Origin: Xanthomonas sp. XNM01 | Lineage (GTDB): Bacteria; Pseudomonadota; Gammaproteobacteria; Xanthomonadales; Xanthomonadaceae | Length of the DNA: 64,000 nt | NCBI RefSeq assembly: GCF_014851915.1 | Contig: NZ_JACVAP010000001.1 | Location: forward strand, 310,001 to 374,000 | Reading direction: 5' to 3' | Part shown: positions 31,109 to 41,739 of the stretch, one piece after another | Position numbering within the stretch: position 1 is the first letter of the stretch | Layout: each line of letters starts with the position of its first letter | The notes under the pieces: generated by a model | Database searches by the model: none | The model's input: the letters and a program-made list of their open reading frames with translations, nothing else | Told to the model about the DNA's origin: nothing | Made by a program: the position numbers and the translations under genes

Positions 31109-32233
31109 ATGGCTGGACTGGAATGGAAACTCTATGGACGTGCCCCGACGCTGGACACGTTCTGGGACGAGCGGCTCAACCTGGCCCGGCACCCGGCCGA
31201 TGCCGCCGCGATCGCGGCAGCCGAGGCCAGGCTCGGCGTGCGCCTGCCGGACTGGCTGCGCACGCTCTACGCGCGCTACGACGGCGGCGCGGTACGGATG
31301 GCGCGCTGCGCGTCGCCGGAGCACCCGGGCGACTGGCTGGAGGCATGGTGGCTGCTGCCGCGGGCACGGTTGCTGGGCACGGCCGACCTGTTCTCCTTCG
31401 CGCAGGTGCGTGCACGCGAGGATTTTCGTGATGACGCCTACGCAGGGCTGGCCGCAGATGGCGACGACAGCCGCCTGGTCGTGATCGCCACGGACGACCG
31501 CGTGCCCGGGCGCGCGCTGTGCCTGGACTACGTGGCATCCGCGGACGTGCCGACCCTGGTCTACGTCGATGCCGGCAGCAACCGCCGGTTGCTGGTGTTC
31601 GCCGACATCGACGCGCTGCTGGCGGCGATGGTCGACGTGCAGTACTGGTCGCCTGCGCTGCAGGCCCGGCATGACGACGACGCACGCATCCGCTGGCTTC
31701 CCGAACCGCCCTCGCTGCAGAACTTCTGGATGCCGGGCGAGGACGGCGATGCCGCCGTCGCAGCGGCCAGCGATGCGCTGATCGCAGCCGCCGAGGCGCG
31801 TCTGGGCGTGACCCTGCCTGCGCTGCTCAAGCGCCTGTACCGGGAGCGCAACGGCGGCGATACGGCCTGGTGCTGGGTGCCGCGGGTCCGGTTCCCGTCG
31901 GACCGCTATGTCGACTGGGAATGCGTGCTGATCGACGGCTGGCTGGTGTCGCTGGATGCGATCGGCAGCGTCGCCGACTTCGCACGCGCCTTCGAGGACG
32001 AGGACGACTTCGCCGCCGCCGCGCAGCTGCATGCCGGCCTGGACCAGGTCGTCGTGCTGTCCTCGCACAACGTGGACTGCCTGCTGTGCCTGGACTACCG
32101 CGCGCGCGGCCCGCACGCCGAGCCCGAGGTGGTCTTCTTCGAACGCTGGGAAGGCCTGGTGCCGGAGTGGCGCGCGCCGGATTTCGACACCTTCTTCGCC
32201 GAGCTGCGCCGGGCCGGGATGGAACTGGGCTAG
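31109..32233 (+). CDS. Tandem SMI1/KNR4-domain protein
   Basis: 374 residues from ATG 31109 (GAGAGG upstream) containing two SMI1/KNR4-like domains. Domain 1 (about 25-170) starts with AAAEARLGVRLPDWLRTLYARYDGG; domain 2 (about 225-370) repeats the theme, AAAEARLGVTLPALLKRLYRERNGG. Each carries a matching PLxxxxDG/WL and a Cys-Leu-Asp-Tyr strand (LCLDYVASAD, LCLDYRARGP). The fold is used in bacteria mainly as immunity protein against polymorphic toxins and contact-dependent nucleases. No toxin gene is adjacent, so it is an orphan, or has been recruited for a cellular role. It stands between kup/DUF418 and ruvB. Confidence 0.85.
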   Translation: MAGLEWKLYGRAPTLDTFWDERLNLARHPADAAAIAAAEARLGVRLPDWLRTLYARYDGGAVRMARCASPEHPGDWLEAWWLLPRARLLGTADLFSFAQVRAREDFRDDAYAGLAADGDDSRLVVIATDDRVPGRALCLDYVASADVPTLVYVDAGSNRRLLVFADIDALLAAMVDVQYWSPALQARHDDDARIRWLPEPPSLQNFWMPGEDGDAAVAAASDALIAAAEARLGVTLPALLKRLYRERNGGDTAWCWVPRVRFPSDRYVDWECVLIDGWLVSLDAIGSVADFARAFEDEDDFAAAAQLHAGLDQVVVLSSHNVDCLLCLDYRARGPHAEPEVVFFERWEGLVPEWRAPDFDTFFAELRRAGMELG

Positions 32234-32521
32234 GCGGGCAACGCCGGGGGCGCATCGCACACCGCCGCCTGGCAGCGCCACGTGGCGCACGGATCGGCGG
32301 GGCAGCGGCTCGTTCCAGCTGGCAGGCACCGGAAGATCGGCGTGATCCATTGCTGCAGAGGGGTACAGCGACGCCACGCGCGGCATGGCCCGCGCGTGCA
32401 CGCGGTCGCGCCTGTCCTCCCCGCACGACTTGGCGTGATGCAGCAGCGATCCCCCGTGCCGGCGGAACATCGGAAAAAATCGACGCTGTGCCGCTCCGAC
32501 ACGGCATGCGAAGATGACGGC

Positions 32522-33544
<1,023 letters not shown>

Positions 33545-33884
33545 CGCTGGTGCGACCGCGAGTCCGCGGGTCTGGCAACGGCGGGTGCCCCGCGGCCTGA
33601 TGATGCGACGCCGCTGAGGCCGGTCGCGGGCACACCCGCTCCGGCTGGGTGGACGGTGTCGACGTCCGTGGGCGCGCGCCGGCTTTCCGCAGACATCCGT
33701 CCTGGCGGCGCCCTTCACGCCCGATGGTGCCTGGAGAAAGCGGGACGTACGGCGGTCGTACCCCGCGGGCGTCTCTGCACATGACGGATGTGCTTGTCGG
33801 CGGATGCAGACGGATTTTCGCTGCCGCATGCGCCCGTCTCGATGGGCCATCCGTGGACGACGAGGGCTACGCCCGGGGGTGCGG
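33545..33884. other. Intergenic region between convergent ruvB and pdxA
   Basis: 340 bases between converging genes, so only transcription termination is expected. I found no strong perfect hairpin, repeat or ORF with a product. Confidence 0.4.
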
Positions 33885-34862
33885 CTAACGTGCAGCGCGT
33901 CCCGCTGCCATGCGGGCGCAGGTGGCGACGGCCGCTTCGAGGCTGGACGGATCGGCCAGACCCTGGCCGGCCAGATCCAGCGCAGTGCCATGGTCGACCG
34001 CCACGCGCGGGTAGGGCAGGCCCAGGGTCAGGTTCACCGCACGCTCGAAGCCGCTGTACTTGAGCACCGGCAGCCCCTGGTCGTGGTACATCGCCAGGAC
34101 CGCATCGAATCCACGCAGCTTCTGCGGCAGGAAGGCGGTGTCGGCCGGCAGCGGACCAGCCAGGCGCATGCCGTCAGCGCGCAGCGCGTCCAGCACCGGA
34201 GCGATCACGTCCAGTTCCTCGCGCCCCAGGTGGCCATCCTCGCCGGCGTGCGGGTTCAGGCCGAGCACGGCGATCAGGGGCTGGGCGATGCCGAAATCCT
34301 CGCGCAGCGCCTTCCAGGTGATCTGCAGGCAGCGCCGCAGCAGCGGCGCATCGATCGCATCGGCGACCGCGCGCAGCGGCAGGTGGGTGGTGGCCAGGGC
34401 GACGCGGACGATGTCGTTGGCCAGCATCATCACCACGTCGCGGCCGGCATGCTCGGCCAGCAGCTCCGTGGTGCCGGTGTAGGCGATGCCGCCATCGTTG
34501 ATCGTCGCCTTGTGCACCGGGCCGGTGACCATGCCGGCGAACTCCCCGGACAGGCAGGCCGCGGCCGCGCCGAGCAACGCGCCGGTCACCGCACCGGCGT
34601 TGCGCGGGTCGGGTCGGCCGAAGGCGACGGCATTGTCGTTGGGGAACATCCGCAACGGCAGATCGCCCGGCTGGCGGGCGATCTGGTCTTCATGCAGCAG
34701 GGTGAGCGGCAGCCCGAGCGCCTCGGCTGCGGACTGCAGGGTCAGCGGATCGCCGAAGGCGACCAGGTGACAGTCCTCGCGCAGCGTCTGCGCGAGGCGC
34801 ACGCAGAGTTCGGGGCCGACCCCGGCCGGTTCGCCTGGAACCAGCGCGAGGCGCGGCGGCAT
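33885..34862 (-). CDS. pdxA: 4-hydroxythreonine-4-phosphate dehydrogenase PdxA
   Basis: NAD-dependent dehydrogenase of pyridoxal phosphate synthesis, 325 residues. Start at 34860-34862 was chosen because PdxA begins with the motif LALVPGEPAGVGPELCVRL; the upstream in-frame residues belong to the surA region. Metal-binding histidines are in GPVHKATIN, GLNPHAGEDGHLG and AMYHDQGLPVLK. The active-site block DLALVP and VNLTLGLPYPRVAVDHGTALD are complete. The ATG begins one base after the surA stop, so the two are translationally linked. In many gammaproteobacteria ksgA, apaG and apaH follow pdxA; here they do not. Confidence 0.96.
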   Translation of the reverse strand: MPPRLALVPGEPAGVGPELCVRLAQTLREDCHLVAFGDPLTLQSAAEALGLPLTLLHEDQIARQPGDLPLRMFPNDNAVAFGRPDPRNAGAVTGALLGAAAACLSGEFAGMVTGPVHKATINDGGIAYTGTTELLAEHAGRDVVMMLANDIVRVALATTHLPLRAVADAIDAPLLRRCLQITWKALREDFGIAQPLIAVLGLNPHAGEDGHLGREELDVIAPVLDALRADGMRLAGPLPADTAFLPQKLRGFDAVLAMYHDQGLPVLKYSGFERAVNLTLGLPYPRVAVDHGTALDLAGQGLADPSSLEAAVATCARMAAGRAAR

Positions 34863-34863
34863 C

Positions 34864-36222
34864 TCAGCCGCCGCTGGCCGGCGTGGCCTGCTCGGTGGTG
34901 TTGCCGTCCACGTCCTCGCCACGATCGCCGGTGCGGAAGACGACGTAGGCTTCGCCACGCATTTCCTGCAGGTAGCGGTCGTACTCTTCTTCCATCTTGC
35001 GCCGACCGATGGTGTCCCGGACCTGGGCGCGCTGGTTGGCGTCGGTGACGTCGGTTTCGCGCTGGGCGACACGCTGGATCACGTGCCAGCCGGCGTCGGA
35101 ACGGAACGGCTGCGAGATGCCGCCATCGTTCAGCGCGGTGACCTGCTGGCCGAAATCCGGACCGTAGGCATCGGCCGGGAACCAGCCCAGATCGCCGCCC
35201 TGGCCGCGCGAGCTGGTGTCTTCGGAAGATTCGCGGGCGACTTCCTGGAAGTCGGCGCCGCCGACCACGCGGGCGCGCAGCGTTTCGATCTTGGCGCGCG
35301 CCGCCGCTTCGTCCTGGCGGTCGTTGATGCGGACCAGGATGTGGCGGACGTGGTACTCGGACAGGGTACGGGCGGGACCGGCGTCGGCCGCGTCGCGGGT
35401 CCCGACCAGCTTCAGCAGCTGGAACCCGCTGGGGCCGCGGATCGGGCCGATGACCTCGCCGTTCGGCATGCCGGAGATCACCTGGGCGAAGGCCGAGGGG
35501 ATCTCGTCCAGGCTGCGCCAGCCCAGATCGCCGCCTTCCAGCGCGTTGGGGCTGTCCGAATAGCGGACCGCAGCGGCCTGGAAATCCAGCTCGCCCTTGT
35601 CGATCACGCTCTTGATGCCGTCGATCTTGCGCTGGCCGGTCGCGATCTGGTCGGCGGTGGCGCCTTCCGGCAGCGCGACCAGGATGTGCGCCAGGTGGTA
35701 CTGCTTGCCGCCGGCGGCCTGCTGCGCGAGCGCGGCATCGACCTCGCCCTCGCTGACATTGACCCGGTTGGCGTGGCTCTGGCGCAGGCGCTGGACGGTG
35801 ATCTCGTCGCGGATCGAATGGCGGAATTCCTCCATCGACAGGCCGTCCTGGGCCAGGCGCTGGCGAAGACCGTCGACGCTCAGCCCGTTCTGCTGCGCGA
35901 TGCCGGCGATGGCCTGGTTGATCTCCTGGTCGCCGATGCGGATGCCGTTGCCCTGGGCCTTAGCGACCTGCAGCTTGACCAGCACCAGGCGCTCGAGCAC
36001 CTGACGCTCCAGCACCGCCTGCGGCGGCAGCTGGTTCTCGCGGCCGGCGTACTGGGAGACCACGTTGCGGACCGCCAGATCCAGCTCGCTCTGCAGCACG
36101 ACGTCCTCGTCGACGATCGCGGCGATGCGCTCGATCGGCTGCAGCTGCTGGGCAGGAGAGGCGAACGGGAGGGACAGCAGCGCGGACGCCGCCAGAAGGA
36201 TCGCAGGAAGGCGTTGGCTCAT
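34864..36222 (-). CDS. surA: Periplasmic chaperone / peptidyl-prolyl isomerase SurA
   Basis: Chaperone for outer-membrane proteins in the periplasm, 452 residues. A signal peptide (RLPAILLAASALLSLPFASPAQ) precedes the N-terminal chaperone domain (ERIAAIVDEDVVLQSELDLA). Two parvulin-type isomerase domains follow: YHLAHILVALPEGATADQIA (about 176-275) and YHVRHILVRINDRQDEAAAR (about 287-390), each with its GGDLGW block. The ATG overlaps the lptD stop as ATGA (36219-36222), so translation is coupled. SurA acts on LptD and other barrel proteins, which explains this gene pairing. Confidence 0.96.
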   Translation of the reverse strand: MSQRLPAILLAASALLSLPFASPAQQLQPIERIAAIVDEDVVLQSELDLAVRNVVSQYAGRENQLPPQAVLERQVLERLVLVKLQVAKAQGNGIRIGDQEINQAIAGIAQQNGLSVDGLRQRLAQDGLSMEEFRHSIRDEITVQRLRQSHANRVNVSEGEVDAALAQQAAGGKQYHLAHILVALPEGATADQIATGQRKIDGIKSVIDKGELDFQAAAVRYSDSPNALEGGDLGWRSLDEIPSAFAQVISGMPNGEVIGPIRGPSGFQLLKLVGTRDAADAGPARTLSEYHVRHILVRINDRQDEAAARAKIETLRARVVGGADFQEVARESSEDTSSRGQGGDLGWFPADAYGPDFGQQVTALNDGGISQPFRSDAGWHVIQRVAQRETDVTDANQRAQVRDTIGRRKMEEEYDRYLQEMRGEAYVVFRTGDRGEDVDGNTTEQATPASGG

Positions 36223-38531
36223 GGAATCAGGTTCGGATCGTAATCGTCCGCAGACGGCGTGGTGTTGCTGGGCGGGACCAGATAGAGGTCGTCGCGGTGG
36301 TAACCGAGGATAGCACGGCGCAAAGTACGCTCCGTGTCCTGGCCGGCCGACCCTAGGCCCTTCAGAACGAACTCGACCTGAATGGCGTTGTCCAGCTCGC
36401 CCTCGCGATTGCGCACGTAGCGGCGTGCCATCGCGCGGACCGCCAGGCAGCAGCTGTCCCACTGCACGCCGGCGATCGCTTCCAGCAGCTTGTCGTCCTG
36501 GATCGAGTGGTAATAGCGCCCCACGACGCTCCAGGTCTGGTTGATCGGATACAGGAACGAGAAGTCGGCCTGTTCGAGCAGGTCGCGCCGGTAGCGGTAG
36601 GCGATGTTGACCACGCCGTCCTGCGGCATCAGGTAGCGGGCGCGGATGCTGGCCAGGTCCTCGCGCCGGAACTTCGGGTCCCACTGGTAGGACGCGCCCA
36701 GCGTCCAGCGGTCGTTGATCACGTAGTTGCCGTCGGCGACCCAGGCCGACTTGCCTTTCTCGACCGGCGTTTCGCCCGGCGCGACCACCCGCGAGTCCTC
36801 GAAATAGCGGATCTGGCCGATGCTGGCCGACAGCTTCTCGCGGCCGTCGGCCTGGCGGATCAGGCGGGTGCTCAGCGCCAGGGTCAGCTGGTTGGCATCG
36901 GTCTGGCGGTCGGCACCGGAATAGCGGTTGTCGCGGAACAGCTGGCCCCAGCTGAAAGTGAAGGGGCGGGTGTCGAACAGCGGCAGGTCGTCCTGGTCGC
37001 GGTAGGGCGCGTTGAGGTAGAACAGGCGCGGTTCGAGCGTATGCAGGTAGGCCTGGTCGCCGATCTCGGTCTCGCGGTCGAAGTACACGCCTGCATCGAA
37101 CGAGGTCACCGGCAGGCTGCGGGTCGGCGACCTGTCGCCACTGAACTGCTGGGCCAGGTCGTTCTCGAGCTGGTAGGCGGTATAGCGCCAGGCCAGGGTC
37201 GGTGTCAGGTACCAGGCCGGACCACCCAGGCGCATCGAGACGTAGGGCTTGAGGTCGAGACGGCTGCCGCCGGCCTTCTCCGTGTGGGTGAAGTGCACCG
37301 CCTCGGCCCACAGGCCGGCATCGAACCAGCGGCCGAACGGCTGCTCCCAGTTCAGGTAGACACGTGGCAGGCGGCTGTAGGGCAGATTGTCGTCGGTCAG
37401 CGTGTAGTCGGTGAGCTGGAAATGCTCGGCCATCGCGCCGGCGTTCCAGTACTGGCCGGTGCCGAACACGCCGGCCGTGCTCTGCAGGTAGGACATCGAC
37501 GACACACCCGACAGGCGGTTGCTGAAATCCTCGACGAAGCGGTCGTCGCTGACCCAGCCCAGGTTCGCGCGCGCCTGCCAGTGGCTGTCGATGTTGTGGT
37601 AGCCGTTGAACAGGAACCGGCCACGATCCTTGCCCTCGCGCAGGTCGTCGTTGGGCAGCCAGCCGACATCGACCTGGCCGCGGCCGCCCTCGTACAGGTA
37701 GCGGAACTCGGTATCGAGCATCACGCCGCGCTTGGACATGATCCGCGGCTTGAGGGTCATGTCGTAGTTCGGCGCCAGATTCAGGTAGATCGGCTGGCGG
37801 TAATCGAAGCCGTTGCGTCCGGACATGCTGACCGACGGGTACAGCAGGCCGGTCTGGCGGCGGTCGTCGACCGGGAACTTGAACCACGGCACGTACAGCA
37901 CCGGGAAACGGCCCAGCCGCAGCACCGCGTTGCGGGCCACGCCGAAGCCGTCGTCGCTGTCGACGTCGATCCGCTGCGCACGCAGCTCCCAGGCCTTCTG
38001 CGACGGGTCGCAGGTGGTGTAGGTCGAGTGCTGCATCTGGCCCAGCGGCCCGTCCAGCCTGATCGAGTCGGCGCCGCCGTTGCCGCGCCGGTCGACCAGC
38101 TGGTACTGGATGTTGGTGATCGTATGGGTATCCGCTTCCTGGTTGCCTTCGGCGCGCTCGGCGACGATGCGCAGGCCCGAATCCTGGTAGCGGACGTTGC
38201 CCTCGGCCACGTAGTTGCCGGTCTCGGTATCGAAGCGCAGTTCGTCGGTGCCGAGGAACTGGTCGCCGCGGACCAGGGCGACGTTGCCGCTGTACTCGGG
38301 GTTGGTCTCGGTGCCGACCAGCTGATCGCCTTCGATGTCGGTCGGCTGGGTGGTGCGGTCCGGGGCGCCGGGCGCGGCGCTGGGCGGGGCGCCGTCGAAG
38401 GCCGGGAGCGCGTCGCCGACGGGGCACAGGCCCCAGTTCAGCGGTTTTTCGTCGGCCATGGCCGGCAGGCACACGGCAATGGCCAGCGACAGGGGAAGCA
38501 GGCGCAGGGGAGCACGCACGTTGGGAGACAT
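36219..38531 (-). CDS. lptD: LPS-assembly outer-membrane protein LptD
   Basis: Outer-membrane barrel that, with LptE, inserts lipopolysaccharide in the outer leaflet; 770 residues from the ATG at 38529-38531 (an in-frame TTG nine bases earlier is less likely). A signal peptide (RLLPLSLAIAVCLPAMA-DE) is followed by the periplasmic OstA/jellyroll domain (GNVALVRGDQFLGTDELRFD, YVAEGNVRYQDSGL, about residues 70-210). The LptD C-terminal barrel then runs to the end. The four cysteines needed for its disulfides are present, one in WGLCPVG, one in YTTCDPS and the adjacent pair in WDSCCLA. The stop overlaps the surA start. Confidence 0.95.
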   Translation of the reverse strand: MSPNVRAPLRLLPLSLAIAVCLPAMADEKPLNWGLCPVGDALPAFDGAPPSAAPGAPDRTTQPTDIEGDQLVGTETNPEYSGNVALVRGDQFLGTDELRFDTETGNYVAEGNVRYQDSGLRIVAERAEGNQEADTHTITNIQYQLVDRRGNGGADSIRLDGPLGQMQHSTYTTCDPSQKAWELRAQRIDVDSDDGFGVARNAVLRLGRFPVLYVPWFKFPVDDRRQTGLLYPSVSMSGRNGFDYRQPIYLNLAPNYDMTLKPRIMSKRGVMLDTEFRYLYEGGRGQVDVGWLPNDDLREGKDRGRFLFNGYHNIDSHWQARANLGWVSDDRFVEDFSNRLSGVSSMSYLQSTAGVFGTGQYWNAGAMAEHFQLTDYTLTDDNLPYSRLPRVYLNWEQPFGRWFDAGLWAEAVHFTHTEKAGGSRLDLKPYVSMRLGGPAWYLTPTLAWRYTAYQLENDLAQQFSGDRSPTRSLPVTSFDAGVYFDRETEIGDQAYLHTLEPRLFYLNAPYRDQDDLPLFDTRPFTFSWGQLFRDNRYSGADRQTDANQLTLALSTRLIRQADGREKLSASIGQIRYFEDSRVVAPGETPVEKGKSAWVADGNYVINDRWTLGASYQWDPKFRREDLASIRARYLMPQDGVVNIAYRYRRDLLEQADFSFLYPINQTWSVVGRYYHSIQDDKLLEAIAGVQWDSCCLAVRAMARRYVRNREGELDNAIQVEFVLKGLGSAGQDTERTLRRAILGYHRDDLYLVPPSNTTPSADDYDPNLIP

Positions 38532-38645
38532 CCGGGTCAAAAACGTCCGTAGCTTGCCGGATCAAGGTGCATGCGGGCAATGAAAGCCGCCGATCCGTTC
38601 ACCCGGCCTTGGGTCGGCGGGGCGGGACGCCAGCACAGGCCGTGC

Positions 38646-39557
38646 TCAGCGGCGCAGGACCCCGACATGGGCGACGCTGCATTCGGCCAGCGCATCCAGG
38701 TTGTAGCCGCCCTCGAGCATGGACAGCAGGCGGCCGGATGCATGGCGCAGGGCGATGGCGCGCAGCTCTGTGGTCAGCCAAGCGAAGTCGTCGGCGTCCA
38801 GCATCAGGTCGGCCAGCGGGTCGGACAGGTGCGCATCGAAGCCGGCCGAGACCAGCACCAGCTGCGGCCGGAAGGCGTCCAGCTCGGGCAGAAGGTCGTC
38901 CAGCCAGGTATTGCGGAACCGGAACCCGCCGCTGCCGGGCGGCAGCAGGGCGTTGTGGATGTTGCCCACCCCGTGCTCGTGCAGGCTGCCGGTATGCGGA
39001 TACAGCCCGGACTGGTGGCTGCTGAAGTAGGCCACCCTGGGGTCGCGCTGGAAGATGGCCTGGGTGCCGTTGCCATGGTGGACGTCGAAATCCACGATCG
39101 CCACCCGTTCCAGGCCATGCCGGTCGCGGGCATGGGCCGCGGCGACCGCAATGTTGTTGAACAGGCAGAAGCCCATCGCCGTGTCCGGCGTGGCGTGGTG
39201 GCCGGGCGGGCGCACCGCGCAGAACGCGGTCTCGTCCTCACCAGCCATCAGTGCGTCGACCGCGGCCAGCCCGGCCCCGGCCGCCCGCAGCGCGGCCTGG
39301 CCGGAGCCCGGACCGATCGCGGTGTCCTGGTCGAGCTGGCGCAGCACGCCGCCGTCCGGGGCCAGCACCTCGTCGAGCAGGCCGGCGGTATGCACCCGCA
39401 GCAGGTCGCCGCGCGGCGCCAGCGGCGCCTCGCGCCAGCCCAGGTCGCCATAGGCGTCACGCAGCGCATCGAGCACCGCACGCAGACGTGCGGGACGTTC
39501 GGCGTGCTGGTTGCCGGGGTCGTGGACCAGGCAGGAAGGGTGTGTATAGGCGAGCAT
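38646..39557 (-). CDS. Histone deacetylase family protein (acetylpolyamine/acetoin-type)
   Basis: Zn-dependent amide hydrolase of the histone deacetylase superfamily, 303 residues. Bacterial members deacetylate polyamines or small acetyl-amides. Catalytic features: VRPPGHHATPDTAMGFC (His pair), DFDVHHGNGTQ (Zn ligands Asp and His), SAGFDAHLSDPL (Asp) and MLEGGYN at the end. It begins MLAYTHPSCLVHDPGNQHAE, with the canonical H-E-RP opening. The gene is co-directional with, but 105 bases downstream of, lptD. No signal peptide, so cytoplasmic. Confidence 0.92.
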   Translation of the reverse strand: MLAYTHPSCLVHDPGNQHAERPARLRAVLDALRDAYGDLGWREAPLAPRGDLLRVHTAGLLDEVLAPDGGVLRQLDQDTAIGPGSGQAALRAAGAGLAAVDALMAGEDETAFCAVRPPGHHATPDTAMGFCLFNNIAVAAAHARDRHGLERVAIVDFDVHHGNGTQAIFQRDPRVAYFSSHQSGLYPHTGSLHEHGVGNIHNALLPPGSGGFRFRNTWLDDLLPELDAFRPQLVLVSAGFDAHLSDPLADLMLDADDFAWLTTELRAIALRHASGRLLSMLEGGYNLDALAECSVAHVGVLRR

Positions 39558-39727
39558 GGCGCGGAGCGTGGGCGCGGGGAGTGTCCGCCACGCTAGCGCG
39601 CCGGCGGATCGGGCGCCATCGGCATTTGGTCTGGGCCGCGGCGCGAGACGAGGCCGATGCCGGCTGGCAGCTGTTGGGCGGTGTTTGTGGGGACGTACCC
39701 GCGGAAGGCGGCTGCGGACGATGCGGC

Positions 39728-41083
39728 TCAGCGTGCCGGTTCGGGCAATGAGGTGGGTGCGGACTCCCGCGCCGGCGGCGCCTGCCGAGCGTCCGTGCGC
39801 TGCCCTTCATCGCGCTGCAGCTGCTCCTGTCCGGCCCGCAGCCAGGCCTGTCCTGCCTCGCTGTCCAGATGCTTCGCGGTGACCTGCCTGATCGCCGCAT
39901 CGTCGCCCTGCATCGCCGCATGCAGCAGCCGTTCGACCAGGGCGGTGTTGTCCAGCACCTCGGTCGGGCCAACCGGCCGCCACTCCAGACGTGCGGCCAT
40001 CGCCTCGTTGCGCGGCATCGCATCGCGGCAGTCGAGTCTGCACAGCGCCGGCGGCGCCAGCTCTTCGACGCGTCCACGCGTCTGCTCCTGGTCGTAGACG
40101 TTGGTGCGGTAGAAGAACCGATGATCCTCGGAGCGATGGTTCACGAACAGAGCGGGATCGGTCGGCACCTCGCGTTCCTTCAGGAGATCCTCGCCGCTGA
40201 GGGAGTTGATGTAGCGGATCATCAGGTTGCCGCTGAGGATCGCCACGCCATTCTGCGAATAGCCACCGCCGATGCCGCTGTGGACGCCACCGACACCGAC
40301 GTTCAATGCGCGTCCATCCGCGGACAGTCCCGGGTCGGCGATCGGGGTGCTCTGGAACAGGTTGCGACGTTCGTCGTTGGCGGTGATCTGGAAGGCGGAC
40401 ATCACCGATGAGGCGAGGCGCCGGTCATGGTCACGGGGCGCACCGGTGCCGACCGGGTCGAACAGGCCCGCCGCCTGGATCACCGTGCCCGGTTCGCGCA
40501 GCGGCGGCTGGGTGAACGTGATCGGCGGTTCGACCAGGCCGTTGCGGTCGCGGTTGACCTTCGCTCCCTCAGGGTTCTGGATGCCCCGCTCCTCGACCAT
40601 GCGGGTGAAGCCGGCGGCCTGTTCCGCACCGCGGCTGAAGCCGATCGCGGCCAGGCGGATGTCGGCGTCGGGGTTCTCCCGGATCCAGCGACTGGCCTGA
40701 GTCACGAACTGGAGGTACATCTCTTCCACGCGCGCCTCGTACGAGTGGCCGGAGACCAGGTCACGGACTCCAGCGAGGCCGCCCTGGGTGCCGGGACCTT
40801 CGACATACCCTCCTCCGATGTGATCGATACCCTTTTTGCTCAGGTCTTCGATCTGTTGATAGATCTGAGCGACGTTCGTGTGATTCTCGGGCGCATCCCG
40901 GTACATGCTGTTGCCTGTGCCATCGAACGCGGCCACGAACAGTCGCTCATCCGGGCGGGAACTGTCGACGAGGACCGGGGTATGGAACGCAGCGAGCTGC
41001 TCGCTCGCTCGTGTATACGTGGCCTGCTGCTCGGCAGTGAACGGGTCGGTCGCCACGCCATCGGGATGCTTTCCACTGCCCAT
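39728..41083 (-). CDS. DUF2235 phospholipase, probable T6SS Tle-type effector
   Basis: 451-residue alpha/beta hydrolase of the DUF2235 family, which includes the Tle1-type lipase effectors delivered by type VI secretion. FDGTGNSMYRD (residues 53-63) and the nucleophile elbow IGFSRGAEQAAGF (S150) are characteristic. The acid and His are expected in AAGLFDPVGT and in VGVGGVHSGIGGGY. The start (41083) has GGAGG six bases upstream; a TTG further up is less likely. There is no signal peptide, and a disordered Pro/Arg/Ala-rich tail ends it. It lies 23 bases downstream of two duplicated lipoprotein genes, the usual position of immunity genes. No VgrG or PAAR gene is in the window. The region appears poorer in GC than its neighbours. 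Confidence 0.82.
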   Translation of the reverse strand: MGSGKHPDGVATDPFTAEQQATYTRASEQLAAFHTPVLVDSSRPDERLFVAAFDGTGNSMYRDAPENHTNVAQIYQQIEDLSKKGIDHIGGGYVEGPGTQGGLAGVRDLVSGHSYEARVEEMYLQFVTQASRWIRENPDADIRLAAIGFSRGAEQAAGFTRMVEERGIQNPEGAKVNRDRNGLVEPPITFTQPPLREPGTVIQAAGLFDPVGTGAPRDHDRRLASSVMSAFQITANDERRNLFQSTPIADPGLSADGRALNVGVGGVHSGIGGGYSQNGVAILSGNLMIRYINSLSGEDLLKEREVPTDPALFVNHRSEDHRFFYRTNVYDQEQTRGRVEELAPPALCRLDCRDAMPRNEAMAARLEWRPVGPTEVLDNTALVERLLHAAMQGDDAAIRQVTAKHLDSEAGQAWLRAGQEQLQRDEGQRTDARQAPPARESAPTSLPEPAR

Positions 41084-41106
41084 CTTCCACCTCCATGTCG
41101 GTGCGC

Positions 41107-41739
41107 TCAGTACGTCTGGCTCCAAGCCAGAATGAGGTCGTCACGATGGCTGCTATGAGGATTCCCGGGAATCTGCGGTTCCTTCGTCGGGATGAATGCA
41201 CGCATATAGACATTGATCGTCCGGTCGTTGACCTCCAGCACGATGCCAGGGTTGAGGATCGATACACCCTCCGGAATGTCCTCGCGCGGAACCCTGTGCA
41301 GGATCAGGCGGTCCTTGAAGATCGTGCCGATGTCGACTTCGGCCTCGTGCTGCACGCCGTCACGCGAGCGCCAGCGGACCGTGGCGGGTGGCGGAAATTC
41401 AAGGATGCCGAGATAACCTGCGTCAAGATTTCCGGGGTATTTCGCTCCTATCGATTCGGACGAAATCTGCAGCTCGTCATCCGGTTCGGACCTGGAGTAG
41501 CCTCCGTAGCGGATCGTGCATCCATACGTCGAATAACAGAACGCCCCGAAGTTGTGCTGCACGAACTTCAGTGGCCAGTCGGCCACCGTATTGTCGGCCG
41601 GTCGCGAGCGGCCGGCCGCTGGATCCTGTGTAGTCGTCGCCATGCCCTGGCACCCCGTCATCGAAATCGCGGCGGTCATCGTGGCCACCATCCATCTGCT
41701 CAGCCCTGTGCGTGCTGTCGGGCGTCGTCGATCATCCAT
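41107..41739 (-). CDS. Lipoprotein, probable immunity protein (copy A)
   Basis: 210 residues from ATG 41737-41739 with GAGGAC seven bases upstream. The leader ends with ISMTGC, a lipobox, so the mature protein would be membrane-anchored facing the periplasm. The soluble part includes HNFGAFCYSTYGCTIRYGG and VRWRSRDGVQHEAEVDIG; two cysteines in CYSTYGC may pair. From residue about 55 on it is almost the same as the next gene upstream. It sits directly upstream of the lipase gene (23-base gap), matching Tli immunity proteins, which are periplasm-facing lipoproteins that neutralise Tle lipases; the assignment rests on context. I could not place it in a named family with certainty (DUF3304-like is possible). 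Confidence 0.75.
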   Translation of the reverse strand: MDDRRRPTARTGLSRWMVATMTAAISMTGCQGMATTTQDPAAGRSRPADNTVADWPLKFVQHNFGAFCYSTYGCTIRYGGYSRSEPDDELQISSESIGAKYPGNLDAGYLGILEFPPPATVRWRSRDGVQHEAEVDIGTIFKDRLILHRVPREDIPEGVSILNPGIVLEVNDRTINVYMRAFIPTKEPQIPGNPHSSHRDDLILAWSQTY

